Positions 42,249-49,938 of a DNA stretch of 64,000 nt are shown one piece after another (position 1 is the first letter of the stretch; each line of letters begins with the position of its first letter). The notes below the pieces were generated by a model that made no database searches, was not told where the DNA came from, and saw only the letters and a list, made by a program, of their open reading frames with translations. The translations under genes were made by a program, and so were the position numbers. The stretch covers positions 26,434-90,433 of the forward strand of contig DAOVZK010000006.1 of the NCBI GenBank assembly GCA_030635145.1, given 5' to 3'. This DNA is from Planctomycetota bacterium (lineage in GTDB: Bacteria; Planctomycetota; Phycisphaerae; SM23-33).

Positions 42249-43685
42249 TTATTGCTTGTCGTTAATCCATTGAACAAATTCGTCGGCAACCTGCCACACG
42301 TTCCCCGCCCCCATGGTTACCACGAGGTCGCCAGGTTCAAAAATGCCCTTGAGATACTCCACGATCATCTCGAACGTCTTGAGATAAATCGCCATGCCAC
42401 CGCGCAGCCGAATCTGAGCGACAAGATCCTTGCTCGAGACGTAATCTTTTTCCTGCTGCGAGTCGCGAACGAAATAAATGTCCGGCACGATGACCTCGTC
42501 GGCAAGTGCGAAACTTTGCGCGAAATCTTTCAGTAAAAATCGCGTTCTGCTGTGCTGGTGAGGCTGAAAAATGCAAATCACTCTCCGCGGTTTGTGAGCG
42601 TTCACCAACGCCCGCAGCGTAGCCTGAATTTCCGTCGGGTGATGAGCAAAGTCGTCGACAACCACGACTTCATCGTCGCTGTGCTTGACCGTCATCCGCC
42701 GCTTTACGCCTTCAAATGTTTCCAGGTTGCGGAGAATTTCCTCGGCTCCCAAACCGGCGTGATGCAAAATCGCAATGGCCCCCAGCGAGTTGTACGCGTT
42801 GTGCAAACCCGGTAGCGGGACGGTGACTTGCCCGAACGGTTGGTCGTCTTTGGTTATGGTCATGGTCACTTTACCGCGATCGGTTGTGACGTTTGTTCCG
42901 CACCACGTGCATCCTTCGGTCATGCCGAAAGTTTCTACGGTGCAGTCGGCGTCGCGGACGGCTTCGAGAGCGTTGCGGTCTTCGCCGTTGCATACCAGCA
43001 CACCCCCGGGTTGAATACCGGCGGCAAATGCGCGGAAGGCTTCGATAATCGCGTCCAAGTCGCGGTAGCAGTCGAGGTGGTCTTCCTCGATGTTTAAAAT
43101 TGCAGCGTATTTTGGGTTGAGGTGCAAAAAGCTGCGGTCGAATTCGCACGCCTCGGCGACGAAATGATCGCCATGCCCCACACCGCAAGGCCCGCCCAGC
43201 TGCTCGACGTTGGCACCGATGATGTAGCTCGGATCGACGCCCGCCTGCGACAACACATACGACACCATCGCCGACGTCGTGCTCTTACCGTGCGTGCCGG
43301 TAATCGCAAGCCCGATTTTTTCGCTCATCAGTCGCCCCAGCATTTGGGCGTATTTCAGCACTTGCAGTTTTCGCGCTCGTGCTTCGATGAGTTCGGGGTT
43401 CTGCTCGTCGATGGCGGCGGAGTATACGACGATGTCGCAGTTGTCGGGGATGTTTTCACCACGCTGCGAAATATGAATCGTCGCGCCCTGGGCTTCCAGC
43501 CGGTCGAGTGCATCGCTGCTTGCCATATCCGAACCCGTGACGCATGCTCCGCGATCCAGCAACACACCGCCCAACGCCCGCATGCCGCTACCACCCACAC
43601 CAATCAGGTGAATGTGCTTACCAGCGTATGCCCCGCCCTTGGTTTCTCCGGGCGTTGCGTTCGGATTTTCGGATTTATGCGTCAT
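42249..43685 (-). CDS. murC: UDP-N-acetylmuramate--L-alanine ligase
   Basis: It adds L-Ala to UDP-MurNAc, the first amino acid step of peptidoglycan synthesis. The ATG at 43685 (MTHKSENPNATPGE) gives 478 residues; the ORF track begins further upstream. HIHLIGVGGSGMRALGGVLLDRG is the UDP-binding domain. AITGTHGKSTTSAMVSYVLSQAG is the ATP loop, with EACEFDRSFLHLNPKYAAILNIEEDHLDCY in the central domain. The C-terminal ligase domain has VVDDFAHHPTEIQATLRAL and FQPHQHSRTRFLL. It is the first gene of the murC-murB-ddl-ftsQ run. Confidence 0.97.
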   Translation of the reverse strand: MTHKSENPNATPGETKGGAYAGKHIHLIGVGGSGMRALGGVLLDRGACVTGSDMASSDALDRLEAQGATIHISQRGENIPDNCDIVVYSAAIDEQNPELIEARARKLQVLKYAQMLGRLMSEKIGLAITGTHGKSTTSAMVSYVLSQAGVDPSYIIGANVEQLGGPCGVGHGDHFVAEACEFDRSFLHLNPKYAAILNIEEDHLDCYRDLDAIIEAFRAFAAGIQPGGVLVCNGEDRNALEAVRDADCTVETFGMTEGCTWCGTNVTTDRGKVTMTITKDDQPFGQVTVPLPGLHNAYNSLGAIAILHHAGLGAEEILRNLETFEGVKRRMTVKHSDDEVVVVDDFAHHPTEIQATLRALVNAHKPRRVICIFQPHQHSRTRFLLKDFAQSFALADEVIVPDIYFVRDSQQEKDYVSSKDLVAQIRLRGGMAIYLKTFEMIVEYLKGIFEPGDLVVTMGAGNVWQVADEFVQWINDKQ

Positions 43686-43832
43686 GTCGTTTTTCCATCG
43701 CAAAATTGTTCGAGGCCGCTGCTTAAACACCGCCACCAAAACAGCGCACAGCTACCGCGCACCGTTAAGTTTATCGTCAAAACAGCAGAGATAGCTTTAG
43801 GTGTAGATTTTTTCGTTAAATTCGTCAAATCG

Positions 43833-43866
43833 TTCAAAATTCGGAGGTTTTGTGGTATCCTGATAC
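43833..43866 (+). promoter_or_regulatory. Candidate promoter of the DegT aminotransferase gene with palindrome over the -10
   Basis: TTCAAA, 17 bp, TATCCT. A perfect GTATC-CT-GATAC palindrome (43855-43866) covers the -10. The 43686-43989 gap between the divergent murC and degT shows nothing else. Confidence 0.35.
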
Positions 43867-43989
43867 TTCGTCGTGCAGGTGCCGGACGGAATTTCGAAAT
43901 TTGCGTCTGGAGAAGTGTAAAATTCTCCATCACCATCGGCCGATAATGACATAACGGTCGCCTTGCGGCCCGTGCATAGAAAGGTTGAT

Positions 43990-45123
43990 ATGAGCAGTAA
44001 ATCGATTCCACTTTCGAGTCAGGACATTACCGAATCCGAGATCCAGGCCGTCGTCGACGTTATGCGTGGTGACCGATTGAGTTTGGGCCCGAGGCTTACG
44101 GCGTTTGAGGCTGGGTGTGCCGCCAAGGCCGGGCGAAAATACGGCATCGCCGTCAACAGCGGAACCAGCGGGCTGCACCTGTGCGTCAAGTCGCTCGGTA
44201 TCGCGGACGGCGACGAGGTTATCACGACGCCGTTTTCATTTATCGCGACGACCAATTGCGTTTTGTTCGAGCGCGGGCGGCCCGTGTTTGTGGATATCGA
44301 CCCCGAAACATACAACATGGATCCTGCTGCCACGGCCGCGGCGATCACGCCTAAAACTAAGGCGATCTTGCCGGTTGAGGTTTTCGGCAACACGGCGCAC
44401 TTCGACGAGTACGAGCAAATTGCCCGCGACAATAACCTGGTGATGATCGAAGATTGCTGCGAAGCGCTCGGTGGAGTTCTTGACGGCCGACCGGCGGGAA
44501 ATTTTGGCGAGTGCGGGGTCTTTGCGTTTTACCCGAACAAGCAGATCACGACGGGCGAGGGCGGAATGATCGTCACCGACAGCGAAGACATTCGCGACAT
44601 GTGCGTGTCGTTGCGCAATCAGGGCAGGGCGACGGAGGCATGGTTAGCACATGCACGGCTGGGATACAACTACCGCATGAGCGACATTACCGCGGCCATC
44701 GGCGAGGTGCAAATCCAGCGACTCGACGAAATTCTCGACAAGCGCCGCCGCGCATCGCAAATGTACGACGAAGCCTTCGCCCCCCTCGCCGCCACCGGAA
44801 AAATCGTGCTTCCGCCTATGGCGCATCGCGAAAGTGCAAGCTTCTTCGTCTACGTAATACGACTCGCCGACGAGTTTGCCCCCGAAGCTCGCCAGGCCGT
44901 CATGCAGCACCTGCAGCAACAAAACATCGGATGCAATTGCTACTTCGTTCCGATCCACACCCAGCCGTACATCTCGGAACTGCTCGGCACCTCTCAAGGC
45001 GACTTCCCCGTTACCGAACGCATCGCTGCCCGAACCGTCGCGCTGCCGTTCTTCGCGAACATTACGCAACAGCAGGTCACCCGCGTGGTCGACGAAGTAA
45101 CAAAGTTCGTAAATAAACTTTAG
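43990..45123 (+). CDS. DegT/DnrJ/EryC1/StrS-family aminotransferase
   Basis: This PLP enzyme transaminates keto-sugar nucleotides (surface polysaccharide or amino-sugar synthesis). The ATG at 43990 (MSSKSIPLSSQDITESE), after AAAGG, gives 377 residues; the ORF-track start is a TTG upstream. Motifs are NSGTSGLHLCVKSLGIADGDEVITTPFSF, PVEVFGNTAHFDEYEQIA, IEDCCEALGG and the PLP lysine in FAFYPNKQITTGEGGMI. The C-terminal YNYRMSDITAAIGEVQIQRLDEIL and DFPVTERIAARTVALPFF also fit. The next gene starts 13 bp downstream, so the two form a unit, although base composition differs strongly between them. Confidence 0.93.
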   Translation: MSSKSIPLSSQDITESEIQAVVDVMRGDRLSLGPRLTAFEAGCAAKAGRKYGIAVNSGTSGLHLCVKSLGIADGDEVITTPFSFIATTNCVLFERGRPVFVDIDPETYNMDPAATAAAITPKTKAILPVEVFGNTAHFDEYEQIARDNNLVMIEDCCEALGGVLDGRPAGNFGECGVFAFYPNKQITTGEGGMIVTDSEDIRDMCVSLRNQGRATEAWLAHARLGYNYRMSDITAAIGEVQIQRLDEILDKRRRASQMYDEAFAPLAATGKIVLPPMAHRESASFFVYVIRLADEFAPEARQAVMQHLQQQNIGCNCYFVPIHTQPYISELLGTSQGDFPVTERIAARTVALPFFANITQQQVTRVVDEVTKFVNKL

Positions 45124-45136
45124 GAAAGATGATGAT

Positions 45137-45955
45137 ATGGGTAATGGTGTGTCGGTAGCAATTGTTAGCCCTGTTCTCTATCCCGGTGATAAATCTGCAA
45201 ATCTCGCTAAAATGGAACAGATTTTTGAGAAAGAAAATGGTTCTATGACAGAACTATTCATTTTTCCTGAGGCGAATATTATCGGTGGGTTCTGGAAAGA
45301 TGGAGATAAAGATTATAAACAATTAGCAGAAGATGTTCCAGAGGGAGAATCGTGTCAGAGAATATGTCGACTTGCAAAAGAACATCAAAAGTTTATTTGT
45401 AGTGGAATTATCGAAAAAAGTGGAGGCCAGTATTTTATTACCCATTTTATTTGTGGGCCTGAGGGTTATATTGGAAAGCAAAGGAAGCTATATGTAAAAA
45501 AACCAAGCGACGATAGCATTTTAGACGGTGGTATTGGAATTCATGTTTTTGATATTTTAGGTCATCGCTGTTTGATACTTGCCTGTGCTGATATTCTGCT
45601 TCCAGAAGGTGGTATTTTATCAGGACTCGAACAAGTGTCTCTGGTTATTTCGCCGATTGATTGTTTTTATGAAAATCAACATGAAGTCATTAAAAGAATA
45701 ATGCGTGTGAGAGCGATGGATGCTTGTGCATGTGTAGCGGCTGCTTTTGGGCACGATCCCAATGCTGACAATCAGCAGGTTTTGGCTGGAATCGCCCTGA
45801 ATAATCGTGGCGACATTTTAGCCTTTCACCCAAGACCTTCTCTTGAAGATCGTATTTTGAAAACTACTTTGCCCCTAGAGGAACCCAAGTATCGGTGGGA
45901 TGGCGTGCTGGCGAGATCGCAAACATTGCTTGGTCTGATGGGAGATAAATCTTAG
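45137..45955 (+). CDS. Nitrilase-superfamily carbon-nitrogen hydrolase
   Basis: This 272-residue enzyme hydrolyses or condenses C-N bonds of an amide or nitrile. The catalytic triad is recognisable: Glu45 in FIFPEANI, Lys116 in GKQRKLYV and Cys149 in LILACADILLPE. The fold otherwise follows the family (VSLVISPIDCFYENQHEVIKRIMRVRAMD, GIALNNRGDILAFHP). The substrate is unknown; beta-ureidopropionase, agmatine and formamide branches are all possible. AGGAAAG precedes the ATG. The gene is clearly richer in A+T than its neighbours, suggesting a separate origin. Its coupling to the DegT aminotransferase hints at work on an aminated sugar or small amide, which is conjecture. Confidence 0.85.
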   Translation: MGNGVSVAIVSPVLYPGDKSANLAKMEQIFEKENGSMTELFIFPEANIIGGFWKDGDKDYKQLAEDVPEGESCQRICRLAKEHQKFICSGIIEKSGGQYFITHFICGPEGYIGKQRKLYVKKPSDDSILDGGIGIHVFDILGHRCLILACADILLPEGGILSGLEQVSLVISPIDCFYENQHEVIKRIMRVRAMDACACVAAAFGHDPNADNQQVLAGIALNNRGDILAFHPRPSLEDRILKTTLPLEEPKYRWDGVLARSQTLLGLMGDKS

Positions 45956-46037
45956 GCTGGGGCTGTGGGATGTTGCGAGCAATTGAGAACGAAGAATCAT
46001 GGCCATCGGAGTACCGCTGACCATGCCACCCTCTCAA

Positions 46038-46093
46038 AAAAAGTTCAGCAATGTGAACTTTTTGTTTGCCAAGGTGAACAATTGTGGTAAACT
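46038..46093 (+). promoter_or_regulatory. Palindromic operator candidate and promoter of dtxR-feoA-feoB
   Basis: AAAAAGTTCA-GCAATG-TGAACTTTTT (46038-46063) is a perfect inverted repeat with 10 bp arms. It is followed by TTGCCA, 16 bp, TAAACT (46066-46093), a fair promoter. GTGAAC recurs at 46074-46079. A DtxR-type or Fur-type site is plausible from the genes controlled; it matches neither classic consensus. Confidence 0.5.
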
Positions 46094-46104
46094 TTTTATA
46101 TGGC

Positions 46105-46172
46105 GTAGGGTCGGCCGTTGCCGACCATCTTCAGATACGGTAAACCAATTGGTCGGCAATGGCCGACCCTAC
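46105..46172. repeat. GTAGGGTCGGCC hairpin repeat in the dtxR leader
   Basis: GTAGGGTCGGCCGTTGCCGA.. (46105-46126) and GGTCGGCAATGGCCGACCCT.. (46151-46172) pair almost perfectly over 22 bp. Each arm is itself partly palindromic. An accompanying piece, CATGGCCATCGGAGTACCGC.. at 45998, matches one near 29269-29295. It lies between the promoter and the start codon of dtxR. Confidence 0.7.
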
Positions 46173-46205
46173 TTGTTCAGCATGGATTGATCAGGAGCGG
46201 TTGCA

Positions 46206-46661
46206 TTGCCGAAAGTTGCAAAAAAATTAACATCCTCCCTGGAGGATTACCTTGAAGCGATTCTGGACTTGACGGATAAGTCCGGCCGCGCGCGTGTTCG
46301 AGATATCGCCGAGCGTATCGGGGTGGGTAAACCTGCCGTCACCGCAGCGCTTAAGGAACTAACCTCGCGCAAGCTCATCGCCTATGCTCCCTACAAGCCC
46401 ATCACGCTGACGAAGCGGGGTTGGACAGCCGGTGAGGTAGTTCGCCGGCGGCACAAGATGCTCAAAGATTTCATGATCGAAGTACTGGGCCTTGACGAAA
46501 GCTCCGCCGACTCTAACGCCTGCCGCGTCGAACACGCCATAGATCGCGATTTTCGCGAACGCCTCGGAATGTTCGCCGAGTACATCCACCACGCTCCACC
46601 GCGATACCGAAAATGGATCGCCGATTTCGTAGAAACGGCAAACGACAAGGGTGAAATATGA
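46206..46661 (+). CDS. DtxR/MntR-family metal-dependent transcriptional regulator
   Basis: This repressor is activated by Fe(II) or Mn(II). The 151 residues start at a TTG, supported by AGGAG eight bases upstream. The N-terminal winged helix shows SSLEDYLEAILDLT and VRDIAERIGVGKPAVTAALKEL. The dimer/metal domain has RRRHKMLKDFMIEVLG and ACRVEHAID, where His, Cys and Glu-His correspond to DtxR metal ligands. No SH3-like third domain is present, but the next gene, feoA, encodes a separate SH3-like protein. It overlaps feoA by ATGA. Iron response of the whole operon is inferred from this order. Confidence 0.9.
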   Translation: MPKVAKKLTSSLEDYLEAILDLTDKSGRARVRDIAERIGVGKPAVTAALKELTSRKLIAYAPYKPITLTKRGWTAGEVVRRRHKMLKDFMIEVLGLDESSADSNACRVEHAIDRDFRERLGMFAEYIHHAPPRYRKWIADFVETANDKGEI

Positions 46662-46921
46662 TGGTTTGTCCTGCAGGTAAAAATTCTCCCAACTCCTCGC
46701 TGCCGCTGAAGGACGCCTCGCAGGGCGATACGGTTAAGCTCATGGACATTCGCGGTGGCGCGAGGCTGCAACACCGCCTCGCCGAGATGGGCTTAACCCC
46801 GGGTACGGAATTTAAGGTTGTGTCGAATTCTCGCAGCGGCCCGTGTGTGGTTCTGGTTAAAGGCACGCGGATGATGATCGGCCGAGGGATGATCGACCGC
46901 GTTTTCGTCGTTCGCGTGTAA
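46658..46921 (+). CDS. feoA: Ferrous iron transport protein A
   Basis: This small cytosolic SH3-like protein is needed for FeoB-driven Fe(II) uptake. The 87 residues contain LKDASQGDTVKLMDIRGGARLQHRLAEMGLTPGTEFKVV and GPCVVLVKGTRMMIGRGMIDRVFVV, the usual FeoA strands. The first about 20 residues (MMVCPAGKNSPNSS) are an N-terminal extension. Overlap with the regulator upstream and 33 bp spacing to feoB show one operon. Confidence 0.95.
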   Translation: MMVCPAGKNSPNSSLPLKDASQGDTVKLMDIRGGARLQHRLAEMGLTPGTEFKVVSNSRSGPCVVLVKGTRMMIGRGMIDRVFVVRV

Positions 46922-46954
46922 CGCGGGGGGCATTACAGTTTTAGGATGTGCAAA

Positions 46955-49111
46955 ATGGACGGTAAAAAAATCACAGTTGCGTTGGCCGGTAACCCAAACA
47001 GCGGGAAAACCTGCGTTTTCAACGCCATCACTGGCGGGCGCGAAAAGGTCGGAAATTATCCCGGCGTAACGGTTGACCTGAAGGAGGGGTTCACCAGCTG
47101 CGACGGCGCCGACCTGCGGATTGTCGATTTGCCGGGAACCTATTCGCTCACCGCGCACAGTTTGGACGAAGTCGTCGCGCGAAACTTTATCATCGACGAA
47201 ACCCCCGACGTCGTCATCAACGTTGTTGACTCGAGCAATTTCGAGCGGAATCTTTACCTTTCAACGCAGCTGCTCGAGCTGGGTGTGCCGATCATAATCG
47301 CCCTAAACATGGCCGACGTCGCAAAATCGCGCGGCCTGCGAATTAATATCCCCAAACTTTCAAAGCTGCTTGGCGTGCCGATTATTTCGACCGTCGCCAG
47401 CAAGGGCGAGGGCATGGACGAGCTGCTGCAGACGGCCGTCGCCACCGCCAATGCTCACGACGCAGCTATCGGCAAACTTCGCGCCCCCAATTACGGAACT
47501 GAAATTGAGCAACATGTTCGCGAACTGGCAGAAATGGCGGGGCGGTTTGATGTCTTAAGCGCCCGGCCTCGCTGGTACGCGACGAAACTGCTGGAGAACG
47601 ACGAAAAAACCATCGAACGACTTCGCACAATCGTTGGCGACGACAGCGAGCGTCTCGACGAACTGCTGGGGGCCGGGCAAAAGTTGCGGCGGCACATCAA
47701 AGGGCTATACGGCGACGAAGCCGAGATCATCCTCGCCGACCGCCGCTACGGGTACATCTCCGGTGCCTGCACCGAAACCATTAAGCAAACCGTCGAGGCC
47801 CGCCACTCGCGAAGCGACCAGATCGACAAAATCGTAACCAACCGAATTTTGGGGCTCCCGATTTTCGCTGCCATGATGTACCTCGTGTTTCAGGTGACGT
47901 TTCTGCTGGGGAATCCAATCGTCGACTGGTTAGACTTGCTGATCAACGAACAGCTGATCGGATTTCTTTCGGCGAATTGGGGCGGGGATGGAATTCTTCG
48001 CGATCTTGTCATACACGGGGTCATCGCGGGTGTCGGAGCGGTGCTGGTATTTTTGCCGCTGATAGTGCTGCTGTTTTTGGGCGTTGCGTTTCTGGAAGAC
48101 ACGGGATACATGGCCCGCGCGGCGTTTATCATGGACGGGGTGATGCACAAGTTCGGGCTGCACGGGAAAAGTTTCATTCCGATGCTGATAGGTTTCGGGT
48201 GCACGGTTCCGGGCGTGATGGCTGCCCGTACGCTCGATAATCGCCGCGACAGAATCACCACCATACTCGTATTACCGCTGATGAGCTGTGGGGCACGCAT
48301 GCCGATCTACATGCTGATATTAGCGGCGTTTTTCCCCGCAAAATTTCACACGCCGATGCTGTGGAGCATTTACGTTATCGGAATCGTGCTGGCAATTTTC
48401 TGCGCGAAGATTCTGCGGTTGACCGTGCTGCGCGGCGAGGCTGCGCCGTTTGTGATGGAGCTGCCCCCGTATCGATTGCCAACCATTATGGGGTTGTTAG
48501 TTCACATGGGCGAGCGTTCGTGGTCGTATATTCGCAAGGCGGGGACGATTATCCTGGCGGCCTCGGTTATCTTGTGGGTGATTACGAGCTATCCCAAAAG
48601 TTCGGAGATCGAGCGGGATTACGAAATTCGCGCGGCGGCTGTTCAGGTGGAATATCAAAACTCACCGGATGCACTCGAGGCGAAGCTCGGCGAAATCAAA
48701 GCAGAGACCTCGTCGCGGGAGTTGCAGTACACTGTCGCCGGCCGCGTTGGGCATTTCATCGAACCCGTGCTTAAACCGATGGGTTTTGACTGGCGGATCG
48801 GGACAGCCCTGATCGGGGCCACCGCCGCCAAGGAGATTTTCGTCACGCAGCTGGGAATCGTTTTTTCCGTCGACGACCCTGACTCAGAGTCCCGAACGCT
48901 GCAGGAAAAACTCCAGGCCAACTACTCCCCGCTGGTGGGATTTTGCATCATGCTGTACTGCCTTATCTCCATGCCCTGCATCGCCACCTTTGCCGTCACC
49001 GTCCGCGAAGCCGGCGGGTGGAAGTGGGGATTTTTCCTGTTCGGCTACCTAACCGCCTTGGCGTGGATTGTCACGACTCTGGTGTATCAAGCCGGACAGT
49101 TCTTTGTGTAA
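46955..49111 (+). CDS. feoB: Ferrous iron transporter B (GTPase-coupled permease)
   Basis: It carries Fe(II) across the inner membrane. The ATG at 46955 (MDGKKITVALAGNPNSGKTC) has AGGA nine bases upstream; the ORF-track ATG at 46946 is too close to that site. The 718 residues comprise a G domain with GNPNSGKT at 12-19, NYPGVTVD, DLPGTYSL and NMAD. The helical GDI-like domain follows (about 180-275), then the membrane core from about 285. That includes LVFLPLIVLLFLGVAFLEDTGYMARAAFIMD and IGFGCTVPGVMAARTL, with the channel Cys. About eight to ten membrane segments are visible. The final gene of the iron operon. Confidence 0.97.
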   Translation: MDGKKITVALAGNPNSGKTCVFNAITGGREKVGNYPGVTVDLKEGFTSCDGADLRIVDLPGTYSLTAHSLDEVVARNFIIDETPDVVINVVDSSNFERNLYLSTQLLELGVPIIIALNMADVAKSRGLRINIPKLSKLLGVPIISTVASKGEGMDELLQTAVATANAHDAAIGKLRAPNYGTEIEQHVRELAEMAGRFDVLSARPRWYATKLLENDEKTIERLRTIVGDDSERLDELLGAGQKLRRHIKGLYGDEAEIILADRRYGYISGACTETIKQTVEARHSRSDQIDKIVTNRILGLPIFAAMMYLVFQVTFLLGNPIVDWLDLLINEQLIGFLSANWGGDGILRDLVIHGVIAGVGAVLVFLPLIVLLFLGVAFLEDTGYMARAAFIMDGVMHKFGLHGKSFIPMLIGFGCTVPGVMAARTLDNRRDRITTILVLPLMSCGARMPIYMLILAAFFPAKFHTPMLWSIYVIGIVLAIFCAKILRLTVLRGEAAPFVMELPPYRLPTIMGLLVHMGERSWSYIRKAGTIILAASVILWVITSYPKSSEIERDYEIRAAAVQVEYQNSPDALEAKLGEIKAETSSRELQYTVAGRVGHFIEPVLKPMGFDWRIGTALIGATAAKEIFVTQLGIVFSVDDPDSESRTLQEKLQANYSPLVGFCIMLYCLISMPCIATFAVTVREAGGWKWGFFLFGYLTALAWIVTTLVYQAGQFFV

Positions 49112-49129
49112 CTTCGAAAGGAACTTAAA

Positions 49130-49702
49130 ATGAAAAAGTTTAAAATTATATTGATGTTGATGTATGCCGCTGTGGGGTTTGGTGTTGTATCGTGTACTGA
49201 TAATAACAATGCCACGGATGATGAGCCTGAAACGACGGTGAAATGTGTGGGTACTTATGATTCGCGAGTTGTAGCCTATGCATACTGGTGGGATGACGGA
49301 AGGTTGAATCGCTATACGGACTCGCTGGCCGAAAATATTAAAAAAGCCAATGCTGCTGGAGACGACAAACACGCCAAAGAATTGGAGGCGGAGCTTTGGG
49401 CGTTCAGGAAGCGGCTTCACCGACAGGTTTTCGGCGCAGCCCCCATCGATGATGTTCTGGAAGGCATGAAGGGAAAGTTGCCCGAAATAATGGAGCGTGC
49501 CGATGTTACTGCGCTGGTGTCAAAGTGGGACAAAAAAGTACTAAAGTATTACAAGTCTGCGGAAATGGTGGATGTTACAGACATCTTTGTGAAGCAGTTT
49601 AAGCTGGATGACAAAAGGCTGAAAACCATCAAGGAGTTGAAAACCAAACCGCCAGTGCCCCTCGCTAAGCTGGATGAAATGATGGAAAAAGAAGGCCGTT
49701 GA
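49130..49702 (+). CDS. Lipoprotein of unknown function
   Basis: The 190-residue protein begins MKKFKIILMLMYAAVGFGVVSC, a lipoprotein signal with lipobox VVSC. A short Asp/Asn-rich stretch follows, then a mainly helical charged domain (SLAENIKKANAAGDDKHAKELEAELWAFRKRLHRQVFGA). No named family is recognised. AAAGGAAC precedes the ATG at good spacing. It begins 18 bp after feoB and could be read through from the iron operon, but nothing in it, such as His- or Cys-clusters, points to iron binding. Confidence 0.7.
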   Translation: MKKFKIILMLMYAAVGFGVVSCTDNNNATDDEPETTVKCVGTYDSRVVAYAYWWDDGRLNRYTDSLAENIKKANAAGDDKHAKELEAELWAFRKRLHRQVFGAAPIDDVLEGMKGKLPEIMERADVTALVSKWDKKVLKYYKSAEMVDVTDIFVKQFKLDDKRLKTIKELKTKPPVPLAKLDEMMEKEGR

Positions 49703-49781
49703 TTCCCGGGCAACTGTTTGTGTAGCTCCGATTCGACACAAATAAATCGCTAAAATTGTCCGTTTCCTATTAAAACTTTGC

Positions 49782-49819
49782 TTGCATCATATTCAGATGG
49801 ATAGTATAAATTTACCATC
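49782..49819 (+). promoter_or_regulatory. Promoter of the porin gene with a palindrome over the -10 box
   Basis: TTGCAT (49782-49787), 17 bp, TATAAA (49805-49810). GATGG (49796-49800) and CCATC (49815-49819) are inverted arms flanking the -10 box, a position suited to a repressor. The leader would be about 120 nt. Confidence 0.6.
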
Positions 49820-49938
49820 CATTCATCGGTAGAAGTTTCAATTTACTCTGTATCAGGGTTTTTCGTGTAGGTTTTGAAGCGACATGGATGTTGGGATTTA
49901 ACCGGGCTGCGCGGCGGCTTGGAGCAAAGGAATGAAAA

